A program made the position numbers and the translations under genes. Below, piece by piece: positions 1-5,560 of a stretch of 9,033 nucleotides of DNA. Each line of letters begins with the position of its first letter. Within the stretch, counting starts at the first letter, position 1. The notes under the pieces are model-generated. The model searched no databases and was not told where the DNA came from. It saw only the letters and a list, made by a program, of their open reading frames with translations. Source of the stretch: CAZMGD01 sp964565705 (lineage in GTDB: Bacteria > Actinomycetota > Acidimicrobiia > Acidimicrobiales > Ilumatobacteraceae); assembly GCA_964565705.1 (NCBI GenBank), contig CAZMGD010000139.1, positions 1 to 9,033 of the forward strand, written 5' to 3'.

Positions 1-1
1 T

Positions 2-181
2 CGGGTCGTGGTGGGTGATTGGCAGGGCGCGCGGTTCGCCGCGGTCGAGCAGCTGCTCGCCGCTGGCGGGGTGACGATGACCGAGCAGCAGCGCCGCTCG
101 ATGCGCTGGCTGTGCGGCGACGACATCCCGACGATCGCCAACATCGTCGACCTGATCCTCCAGGGCAGGGGCACGTCGTGA
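2..181 (+). CDS. Unrecognised small protein, plus strand, possibly 5'-truncated
   Basis: This reading frame is open from the left edge of the window to a TGA at 179-181, giving about 59 residues. Third codon positions are almost all G or C, as in the clear genes of the window, which argues that it is coding. In-frame GTG codons at 8 and 11 could be starts, so the gene may be complete at about 57 residues, or it may continue to the left. The C-terminal part looks like a short helical protein (segments VEQLLAAGG and IANIVDLILQG). I see no motif that gives a function. It runs toward the minus-strand late operon and lies just upstream of the lipoprotein gene. The start is undecided and the function is unknown. 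Confidence 0.5.
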   Translation, partial: RVVVGDWQGARFAAVEQLLAAGGVTMTEQQRRSMRWLCGDDIPTIANIVDLILQGRGTS

Positions 182-225
182 GATTCGTGCTCATGCCGGC
201 GGTGCGGCGGGCCGATATCCCCAGC

Positions 226-492
226 ATGGGGATGAAGCATCTACTCGTGGCAGCCGTCGGCGTGCTGACGCTCGCCGCGTGCGGGAGTGACGACGGGGAC
301 ACGCCGACGACGACGGTCGCGGTGCAGCCCGCGGTCGCGACGACGGTGAAGGCGACGACGACGACGGTGGCGCGGGTGGGGTACGCGAGCTGCGACGACG
401 CTCGGGCGGCTGGCGCAGCACCGCTGCATCGCGGTGACCCGGGCTACTCGACGAACCTCGATCGTGACGGCGACGGGATCGCCTGCGAGTAG
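226..492 (+). CDS. Small lipoprotein with C-terminal Excalibur calcium-binding domain
   Basis: An 88-residue protein predicted to be anchored to the outer face of the membrane. Residues 1-18 form a lipoprotein signal peptide (MK, then a hydrophobic core) ending in the lipobox LAAC, with Cys19 as the lipidated residue. Residues 20-50 are a Thr/Val/Ala-rich linker. Residues 53-88 match the Excalibur family: YASCDDA, a conserved Cys pair (C56, C87) and the EF-hand-like DRDGDGIACE ending. The family is common in actinobacterial and some phage surface proteins; its role is poorly known. The start is uncertain: ATG at 226, 232 and 193 are all in frame, and none has a good Shine-Dalgarno. An open frame continues further upstream, but that part overlaps the preceding gene and is not signal-like. 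In a prophage, a lipoprotein beside the lysis genes could serve superinfection exclusion or lysogenic conversion; that is inference. Confidence 0.78.
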   Translation: MGMKHLLVAAVGVLTLAACGSDDGDTPTTTVAVQPAVATTVKATTTTVARVGYASCDDARAAGAAPLHRGDPGYSTNLDRDGDGIACE

Positions 493-497
493 TACGC

Positions 498-516
498 CAA
501 CGGTGTCACACGGTTG
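498..516. terminator. Imperfect palindrome between convergent genes, possible weak bidirectional terminator
   Basis: The 19-base stretch pairs CAAC with GTTG and GTG with CAC around a three-base loop, with one G-G mismatch in the stem. It lies where the plus-strand lipoprotein gene (ends 492) and the minus-strand late operon (ends 506) converge, and it contains the stop codon of the minus-strand gene. No T-tract follows on either strand, so it is not a classic intrinsic terminator. Position is the main argument. Confidence 0.25.
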
Positions 517-691
517 ACGGCGGGCCGTCCTCGGGTTCGCCTTCGACCTGGTCGCGGTCGCGGTGGATCGCGAACCACAGTTCGATGCGGAGCCGGCGGC
601 GGGTCTTACGCCGGGGCCATCCCCCAACGCCGACGGCGACGACGAGTGCGACGACGATGACCGCGAGCGCGATGGCGAGCCAGGTAGGCAC
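506..691 (-). CDS. Small single-helix membrane protein, candidate holin
   Basis: A 61-residue protein, the last gene of the late operon, starting 20 nt after the endolysin stop. Residues 4-25 form one strong transmembrane helix (Ala/Val/Ile/Leu-rich). A basic patch follows (WPRRKTRRRLR, about 25-35), then an acidic hydrophilic tail. By the positive-inside rule the N terminus should face out and the C terminus should lie in the cytoplasm. A small membrane protein next to an endolysin gene suggests a holin or other lysis-membrane protein, but single-helix holins cannot be recognised from sequence alone. The start codon would be GTG and I see no strong Shine-Dalgarno, so coupling to the endolysin gene is possible. 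Codon use is like that of the neighbours. Confidence 0.7.
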   Translation of the reverse strand: MPTWLAIALAVIVVALVVAVGVGGWPRRKTRRRLRIELWFAIHRDRDQVEGEPEDGPPSTV

Positions 692-711
692 GGGTCACGA
701 CGCTGAGCCGG

Positions 712-1608
712 TCACAGCGCGTCGACCTTCGCCTCGAGCGCCTGGACGCGGAGGTAGGTGTCGACGATCACCGACCACAGGTCGGCCGACGCGTTGCCGA
801 TGGGGACCGGGAAGTTCACGGTGCGGCCGGGCGCGTCGGTGGCGGCCTGGTAGGCGCCCGCCGCGGTCTGCATGAGGATGGACGCGGAGAGCCCGCCGTC
901 GGCGCCGAGCTGGAGTGACCAGACGGCCCATGCGATCCTGTTGATGTCGTCGTCGGTCACGGGGTCCTCCGGTGGGATGGGTTCGGGGTGTGGGACGGCG
1001 CGGCGGGCGCATTCGTGGGCGATGTCGTCGAGCGCCCATGTGCCCGAGCTGGTGACCGCGGCGGGCAGCCACGGTCCTTCGACGGCCGCGGCGGTGGCGG
1101 GGTCGACCTTGCGTGTCGGCGCCCACACCTGGTGCGTTATGACGTCCGACGGCAAGTTGCCAAACAGCGCGTTGAGGGCGTTCGACGCCTTGAAGTACGC
1201 ATCGACCTGGACTTGTGGCCACGGCTCGCCGACGCCGTTGTTGGCGACCTCCAACCCCCACAGCTGGCTGTTGCCGGCGTCGACGGGGACGGTCCCACGG
1301 GAGAACGTGGCGGGCCCGCCCTTGCCCTGGGTGTTCGCGGCGCCGGCGGCGATGGGCCAGACGATGCCGTCGCGGTCGAGGAGCATGTTCCCGATCGGCG
1401 CGTCGTCGGAGGAGTGGATCATCCAGTTCAGGTCGTTCTGCGGAGAGGTCTGCGACGCCGTGTGGTGCCAGGTGACGCCGAGGGGCGGCGCGGCGAACCC
1501 GCCCGAGCTCCGTGCGCGGGTTTCCCAGCCGGCGTTCACATCGTGAACGGCGCACTGGACGCCGGCGGCGGTGAGCACGTCGATGAGCTGGGCGTAGTAG
1601 ATCGACAT
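712..1608 (-). CDS. Endolysin, N-acetylmuramoyl-L-alanine amidase
   Basis: A 298-residue peptidoglycan hydrolase of the zinc amidase (amidase_2/PGRP-like) fold, expected to cut the bond between MurNAc and L-alanine of the stem peptide at the end of infection. The catalytic domain spans about residues 30-185. Visible active-site elements are WHHTA (H48, H49), GLEVAN with E120, and ITHQVWAPTRKVDP with H159, K167 and D169. The likely zinc ligands are one of H48/H49, H159 and D169. A Pro-rich linker follows (about 205-216). The C-terminal part (217-298) is mostly helical, ends in a short coiled-coil-like segment, and matches no wall-binding repeat I know. No signal peptide is visible, so export should depend on a holin. 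The ATG shares one base with the previous gene's stop (TGATG), which supports this start. Confidence 0.92.
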   Translation of the reverse strand: MSIYYAQLIDVLTAAGVQCAVHDVNAGWETRARSSGGFAAPPLGVTWHHTASQTSPQNDLNWMIHSSDDAPIGNMLLDRDGIVWPIAAGAANTQGKGGPATFSRGTVPVDAGNSQLWGLEVANNGVGEPWPQVQVDAYFKASNALNALFGNLPSDVITHQVWAPTRKVDPATAAAVEGPWLPAAVTSSGTWALDDIAHECARRAVPHPEPIPPEDPVTDDDINRIAWAVWSLQLGADGGLSASILMQTAAGAYQAATDAPGRTVNFPVPIGNASADLWSVIVDTYLRVQALEAKVDAL

Positions 1609-1802
1609 CAGATCCGGTGTCCTTCTCGACGGAGCCAGGCGATCAGCCGGATCATGATCCCGATGCGGGCGACACGCTGCTCGCCGGTGAGGTCGTCCCA
1701 GCGGCCGCCCTCGTAGTGGTGGAGACGGCGGGCAACCTGCTCAGGATCGGCCGGCGCCGTGTCGAACGAGTCATCGGGCTCGTAGTCCCCGAAGTCGCTC
1801 AC
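1608..1802 (-). CDS. Small uncharacterised protein between tail and lysis genes
   Basis: A 64-residue protein with no function I can assign. The N-terminal 20 residues are acidic and probably disordered (DYEPDD, TAPADPE). Residues 22-64 look helical and amphipathic, with HHYEGGRWDDL followed by RIGIMIRLIAWLRREG. It starts at a GTG overlapping the previous stop (GTGA) and its own stop shares a base with the endolysin ATG, so it is locked into the late operon. Small proteins of this general look occur near the lysins of other actinophages. Candidate roles are a lysis regulator or a small virion protein; both are guesses. Confidence 0.75.
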   Translation of the reverse strand: MSDFGDYEPDDSFDTAPADPEQVARRLHHYEGGRWDDLTGEQRVARIGIMIRLIAWLRREGHRI

Positions 1803-2113
1803 GGCGCGGGCGGCTCGGGGTCGGCGGGCCAGTTCACCTGGACGGCAGCGAGGATCGCGCCGTCGGTGATCACCGCTTCGTCACCGCCGGGGTTCGGGTT
1901 CCCTGCGGCGAGCGCGGAGGCGTACGCGGCTTCGTTGGCGACGACGACGGGCCAGGTCAGCCGCTGGAGCGGCGAGGCGCCCGCCTGGATTTGCTGTCCG
2001 AACAACGTCGCGCTGAGGGCCGGGTTGTTGAACGCCTCCTGATTGGCGCAGGCGGTGATGCGCTCAGCGAGTGCTTCGTCGGTTGCGGCTGCGGCCAGGG
2101 TCTTGTAGCTCAC
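1799..2113 (-). CDS. Small conserved actinophage protein of unknown function
   Basis: A 104-residue protein starting with SYKTLAAAA and containing ERITACANQE (about 17-26) and GGDEAVITDGAILAAVQ (about 76-92). I recall similar short proteins (SYKT start, ITAC.AQE, VI.D..IL.AVQ) between tail and lysin genes in actinophages, with no established role. The GTG start at 2111-2113 was chosen because AGGAG lies 7 nt upstream. The same frame stays open further upstream, but there it lies over the tail-fibre gene. Its end overlaps the next gene by 4 nt (GTGA). Residues 95-104 are Pro-rich. It may be a minor virion component or chaperone, but nothing in the sequence proves either. Confidence 0.78.
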   Translation of the reverse strand: MSYKTLAAAATDEALAERITACANQEAFNNPALSATLFGQQIQAGASPLQRLTWPVVVANEAAYASALAAGNPNPGGDEAVITDGAILAAVQVNWPADPEPPAP

Positions 2114-2120
2114 GGTGATG

Positions 2121-2125
2121 CTCCT
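2121..2125 (-). promoter_or_regulatory. Ribosome binding site fixing the start of the 104-residue protein
   Basis: Minus-strand AGGAG lies 7 nt before the GTG at 2111-2113 and overlaps the TAG stop of the upstream tail-fibre gene. It decides between this GTG and much longer in-frame extensions inside the upstream gene. Confidence 0.6.
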
Positions 2126-3050
2126 AGGGGACGGTGGTGAAGTACTGGAGGCTGAACGAGATCGCGTCGCCCGATGCCATCGCCATGTTCGGAGAGACGC
2201 CGAGGTACCCGCCGTTGCCGGACACGTTGAACTGGAGCGTGCCCGCGGTGCTGATGTCGACCGTGCCGGTGTAGATCGTCGACCCGGCGTCGAAGTACTT
2301 GAACGTGCCACCGGCGCCACCCGCGGCGCTGCTGAATGCTCCGGGCAATCCGCCGCCGGTGCTGATCGCGATCGGTGAACCGGCGACACCGGCGGCGTTG
2401 ACGGTGGCAGCACCGTGGGCGAGGATCAGCGAGCCGACGCGCTGCCAGCGGGCGAACGTCGCTGTTACCGCGACCGGACCCGGCTGCCCGGCGCCGATCG
2501 TGAACGCGCTCGACTGCGCGGCGCTGCTCGCCCACGCGGTCCCCGTGTAGGTCTGGATCTCGCCGTTCGGGCCGATCACGCTGAGCCCGGTGCGCGGTGC
2601 GGGGATGTTGAGGTCTCGGGCCGTGTTGTTCGGCACGATCCCGCCGGGGACCAGCGGGTGCACGAGCATGCGAGCGTCGGTGAGCGCGCTGCCGGCGATC
2701 CGGGCGATGGGGATCTCCCAGGTGCCGGTCGGGTTCTGCGTCGGCGCGGACACGGCGTCGCGGTAGAGCAGCTCGGCGGTGTTCGCCGCGGGGTCGAAGC
2801 GGACGACGGCGAGCCCGTTCGCTGTGACGGCGAGGACCTGGTCGCCGGCGAGCTCGGCGTAGTGCCCGTCGACCCAGCAGGCGCCGGCGCCGATGGTGAG
2901 GTTCAGCCCGGCGAGGCTCGGTGCGAGCTCGGCGGCGCGGCCGAGCTCGACACCCGAGACGCTCCACAGCCGGGCCATCTTGCGCCAGCGGGCCTCGTTG
3001 GCGACGGAGCCGTCGAGTGCATCGGTGGGCCAGACTGAAAGAGCAGACAA
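2124..3050 (-). CDS. Baseplate/tail-fibre protein, probable receptor-binding protein
   Basis: A 308-residue virion protein. Residues 1-150 resemble the N-terminal module of actinophage baseplate or minor tail proteins: LNLTIGAGACWVDGHYAEL near 49-67, then beta-rich repeats, then TWEIPIARI near 110-118. A short hinge with PNGEIQTYTGTAW (161-173) leads to a C-terminal beta domain (about 180-308). Its pattern, RWQRVGSLILAHGAATV then SPIAIS and a final GDAISFSLQYFTT, is typical of receptor- or sugar-binding fibre tips. Glycine and alanine runs lie near 232-249. The start is a rare TTG at 3048-3050, supported by AAGGAGG 7 nt upstream. It follows the HNH gene with no overlap and precedes small genes and the endolysin. 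The structural role is fairly sure; the receptor-binding role is inferred. Confidence 0.82.
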   Translation of the reverse strand: MSALSVWPTDALDGSVANEARWRKMARLWSVSGVELGRAAELAPSLAGLNLTIGAGACWVDGHYAELAGDQVLAVTANGLAVVRFDPAANTAELLYRDAVSAPTQNPTGTWEIPIARIAGSALTDARMLVHPLVPGGIVPNNTARDLNIPAPRTGLSVIGPNGEIQTYTGTAWASSAAQSSAFTIGAGQPGPVAVTATFARWQRVGSLILAHGAATVNAAGVAGSPIAISTGGGLPGAFSSAAGGAGGTFKYFDAGSTIYTGTVDISTAGTLQFNVSGNGGYLGVSPNMAMASGDAISFSLQYFTTVP

Positions 3051-3051
3051 G

Positions 3052-3582
3052 TCAGTTCCTCCTTGCGGCGCGCCGAACGTTCTCGGCGTGGGTGACAGCT
3101 TCGAGGTGTGCCGGGTTGACGCATCGGCGCACTGCGCACAGATGGTCGATCTCCAAGCCGTCGGGGATGGGCCCGACGAACAGCTCGTAGGCGAGGCGAT
3201 GAGCGCTCCGTGACTTCGGGCCTCCGCGACGCCACGACAGGTCGAGCACTCCGTATCCGTCGTCGTTGAGCCTGCCGTTCCAGACCCAACAGCCGGTGTG
3301 ATCGGCAGTCCACCTGTTGTTGAACCGGTCGATGAGCGCGATGGCGTGGAGGTTCACTTCGGGGTCGCCGTGACGAAGCCAGCGGCAGTAGTGGATGCGG
3401 CACCACCCCCGGGAATAGTGCGGGCCGTCGCAGCCGTCGATGCCGCAGCGGCCGCGCCCCTTGGCGCCGAGGTGTGGATCACCGTGCTTTCGCCAGCGGC
3501 GATAGTGCGTGTTGCACAGCCCGTGCCCGAAGTGCTGCCGGTCGCAGCTTTCGACGGTGCAGAGTCGGTCGGTGGTGGTCAT
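3052..3582 (-). CDS. HNH endonuclease with two zinc-finger-like motifs
   Basis: A 176-residue predicted DNA endonuclease, probably a free-standing homing enzyme. The N-terminal half carries two copies of the same Cys/His motif: C8, C13, C23, H26 and C46, C51, C61, H64, both spaced C-x4-C-x9-C-x2-H and both followed by an RW...HGDP ending. These likely bind zinc and help contact DNA. The HNH nuclease core spans about 96-170: GCWVWNG, GYGVLDL, SAHRLAYELFVGPIP, then EIDHLCAVRRCVNPAHLEAV with D146, H147, N156 and H159. The ATG overlaps the stop of the tail gene upstream (ATGA), and its last codons carry the ribosome site of the next gene. Sampled G+C here (3241-3360, about 61% by hand) is lower than in neighbouring tail genes, which fits later acquisition. 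Confidence 0.92.
   Translation of the reverse strand: MTTTDRLCTVESCDRQHFGHGLCNTHYRRWRKHGDPHLGAKGRGRCGIDGCDGPHYSRGWCRIHYCRWLRHGDPEVNLHAIALIDRFNNRWTADHTGCWVWNGRLNDDGYGVLDLSWRRGGPKSRSAHRLAYELFVGPIPDGLEIDHLCAVRRCVNPAHLEAVTHAENVRRAARRN
3058..3064 (-). promoter_or_regulatory. Strong Shine-Dalgarno inside the HNH gene end, serving a TTG start
   Basis: Minus-strand AAGGAGG is 7 nt before the TTG at 3048-3050. It forms part of the last codons of the HNH gene (Arg-Arg-Asn), just before its TGA. The strength of the site supports the unusual TTG start of the tail-fibre gene. Confidence 0.75.
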
Positions 3583-4685
3583 ATGCGCTCCAGTTGTCGG
3601 ACGCGGCGGGAGAACCCGGCGAGGGCACGGAACATGGCGAGGTCGCCGACGGGCTGCCCGACCGAGGGGACGACGGTCGCGCCGGTGTCGTCGAGGGTGA
3701 GGTGGATCTCGCGGACTTGGTCGATGACGGTGAGCCCGCCGGCTTTCACGGTGACGATGTCGCCGAGGTTCCAGTCGACGCCGAAGGTCTGGCCGTCGGT
3801 GTCGAGCGAGGTGAACACGACCGACACGGGGGTGACGGTCGAGGCGAGGGTCTCGATGCCGGCGGCGTCGAGCTCGGAGGCGACGTTGGTGTCGCGGCGA
3901 TCCTGGAACGTCTCGGCGAGCCCCCACGTCGCGATCGAGGAGGCGTCGGTGACCTCGCGGATCGTGCGCGCCGTGCCCTGGCCTTGGCCGGCGACCACGA
4001 CTTTGTTCGCTGACGGTGCGGGCGCGACGAGCCGCCACCCGGCGAGCGTTTCGAGGCCTGCGGAGAACACGGCGCCCGACGCGACGGCCGGCGCGGCGTG
4101 GAACGTGAGGTCGACGACATCGAAGATGATCCCGGCGGCGCGGGCGGTGTCCTGCATGAGCGTCAGCAGGTTCTGCCAGCGGGCCGACACGGTGACGAGC
4201 CCACCGGCCGGTGCGGGCGGCGGCACCAGGAGGCCGGTCACGCGACGGGAGGCGACCGCGCCGGGCCCGGCGTTCACGTTGGCGAGCTCGGCGAGCACGG
4301 TGGTGACCTGCCCGACGTGGACGTCGTAGGCGGTGGCGTTGTACGGCGGCGCGGCGGTGCCGGGCTGCGGATGGGCGAGGCGACGCTGGAGCCAGATCGT
4401 GTCGTCGACGCCGGACACGGTGAGCATGTCGCCGTCGAGGTCGACGGTCCGCTCGAGCTGGGTCATCGGCCCGGACCGCCACACGCTGTCGTCGGACACG
4501 ACTTCGATCCGGGCGAAGGTGTCGGTGGCGAACAGCGCGCCGGCTGCGGTGTTGGTCGGCAGGGTCAGCGTCCACGTCGACACGTCGTTGGCGCGGGCGA
4601 CGACCTCGGCCCGTTCGTAGGTGTCGATCTGCGCCTGGCGGATGCCGTGGCGGTCGGCGGCGTAGAGGGTCCAGAGCGCGCTCAT
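3579..4685 (-). CDS. Tail-tip protein, Siphovirus ReqiPepy6 Gp37-like family
   Basis: A 368-residue virion protein that I recognise as the ReqiPepy6 Gp37-like family of actinophages. Members sit after the distal tail protein and are thought to form the tail-tip hub. Family-like features are the N-terminal YAADRHGIRQAQIDTYERAE, the WTLTLPTNT strand, a DGDMLTVSGVDD strand followed by IWLQRRLAHPQP near residues 90-110, a PPYNATAYDV turn, and a late domain with WNLGDIVTVKAGG near 310. The C terminus (MFRALAGFSRRVRQLERI) looks like a short amphipathic helix that may oligomerise. The ATG at 4683-4685 overlaps the previous gene's stop (ATGA), which fixes the start; a much longer open frame upstream lies over the Dit-like gene. 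The family assignment is from memory of its pattern, not a search. Confidence 0.85.
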   Translation of the reverse strand: MSALWTLYAADRHGIRQAQIDTYERAEVVARANDVSTWTLTLPTNTAAGALFATDTFARIEVVSDDSVWRSGPMTQLERTVDLDGDMLTVSGVDDTIWLQRRLAHPQPGTAAPPYNATAYDVHVGQVTTVLAELANVNAGPGAVASRRVTGLLVPPPAPAGGLVTVSARWQNLLTLMQDTARAAGIIFDVVDLTFHAAPAVASGAVFSAGLETLAGWRLVAPAPSANKVVVAGQGQGTARTIREVTDASSIATWGLAETFQDRRDTNVASELDAAGIETLASTVTPVSVVFTSLDTDGQTFGVDWNLGDIVTVKAGGLTVIDQVREIHLTLDDTGATVVPSVGQPVGDLAMFRALAGFSRRVRQLERI

Positions 4686-5560
4686 GCGGCCAGCCACCTG
4701 TTCCGCCAGGAGAACGTGGCGTGGGTGTCGACGGTCGCGGAGGCGAGTCCGATCGACACGCGGTTCGGGCCCGGCACGAGCGGCCACAGCGTGGAGTCGT
4801 CGGTGAGCCGGCCGAACGCGTTGGCGGTGTCGACGCGCACGGTCTTGCGGCCGGGCCGGGTGTCGATGTGTACGGTCGAGCCGGGGTCGATGTCGCCGGT
4901 GAGGTGGGTGACCGCGCCGGTCGTCACGTTCGTCAGGGTGAGGTCGGAGCCGGGGCCGGTGACGTCGATGACGGGCCAGGCGTTGACGTCCCCGGTGTTC
5001 GTGATCGTGACGACGGCGAACACGTCGCTGGCGCCGAGCATGAGCGGCTGCGCGGCCCAGGTGCCGGCGAACGGGAACCACGTGAACGACTCGTCGTCGA
5101 TGGTCGCGGTGACGGTCGACTCGGCTACGTCCTCCCAGTACGGGTCGGCGGCGCGGAACGCGAGGGTCGTCAGCCCGAGCAGCGGCCACTCCTCGGCGAA
5201 GCTGTCCAGCCCGGCCTCGTAGGCGCACACGAGCCTGCGGCCGGCCCACGGGCCCTGCACCACGGTGAGGGTGCCCTCGCCCTTCAGCGGGTCCAGAGCA
5301 CGGGCCCAGCGGCGCAGCTCGTCACGGCCCGCTGTCGGGCCCGGCACCACCACCGGGAGAGCGACGAGGCGTTCTTCGTGGCGGGCGTGACGGAACCGGC
5401 CGCCCTGGGACTGCGGCACCCGGATCGTGTGCAGCGACACGGGCGGCATCATCCGCGCCGTCGCCCCGGTGCGGGTCACGAACCGGATCGTGTCCCCGGC
5501 CGCGCCGCGCCATTCGTGGGTCTCGCACACGGCGTCAGGGGTCCAGGGTGCGTCGCTCAC
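4682..5560 (-). CDS. Distal tail (Dit-like) phage tail protein
   Basis: A 292-residue protein expected to form the ring joining the tail tube to the tip. The N-terminal part (about 1-140) fits the siphovirus phage-tail/Dit fold: a short strand region, RFRHARHEERLVALPVVV, a RDELRRWARALDPLKGEGTL segment, then RLVCAYEAGLDSF. The GLTTLAFRAADPYWED motif (about 128-143) is typical of this family before the second domain. The C-terminal part (about 160-292) is a beta-sandwich-like domain with ITNTGDVNAWPVIDVTGPG and HIDTRPGRKTV, seen in Gram-positive phage Dit proteins, where it may bind carbohydrate. The GTG start overlaps the tape measure stop (GTGA). Its place directly after the tape measure gene supports the call. 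Confidence 0.85.
   Translation of the reverse strand: MSDAPWTPDAVCETHEWRGAAGDTIRFVTRTGATARMMPPVSLHTIRVPQSQGGRFRHARHEERLVALPVVVPGPTAGRDELRRWARALDPLKGEGTLTVVQGPWAGRRLVCAYEAGLDSFAEEWPLLGLTTLAFRAADPYWEDVAESTVTATIDDESFTWFPFAGTWAAQPLMLGASDVFAVVTITNTGDVNAWPVIDVTGPGSDLTLTNVTTGAVTHLTGDIDPGSTVHIDTRPGRKTVRVDTANAFGRLTDDSTLWPLVPGPNRVSIGLASATVDTHATFSWRNRWLAA

Noticed and set aside
19..225. Upstream extension of the lipoprotein frame to a TTG at 19
   Set aside because: The extension is Arg-rich and overlaps a better coding frame (2-181). The signal peptide begins at 226-234.
301..372. Short ACG-rich runs as a possible DNA repeat or regulatory array
   Set aside because: They encode the Thr-rich linker of the lipoprotein; codon repetition explains them.
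872..1546. Plus-strand open frame of 224 codons
   Set aside because: It lies fully antisense to the endolysin gene, which has clear catalytic motifs. Its protein shows no domain pattern; long shadow frames are expected at this G+C.
2124..3050. In-frame TTG start thought doubtful for the fibre gene
   Set aside because: The doubt was dropped: AAGGAGG at 7 nt spacing and the absence of an alternative near start support TTG.
3298..4329. Plus-strand open frame of 343 codons
   Set aside because: Antisense to the Gp37-like and HNH genes, with a Val/Ala/Ser/Arg-biased shadow composition and no ribosome site or domain pattern.
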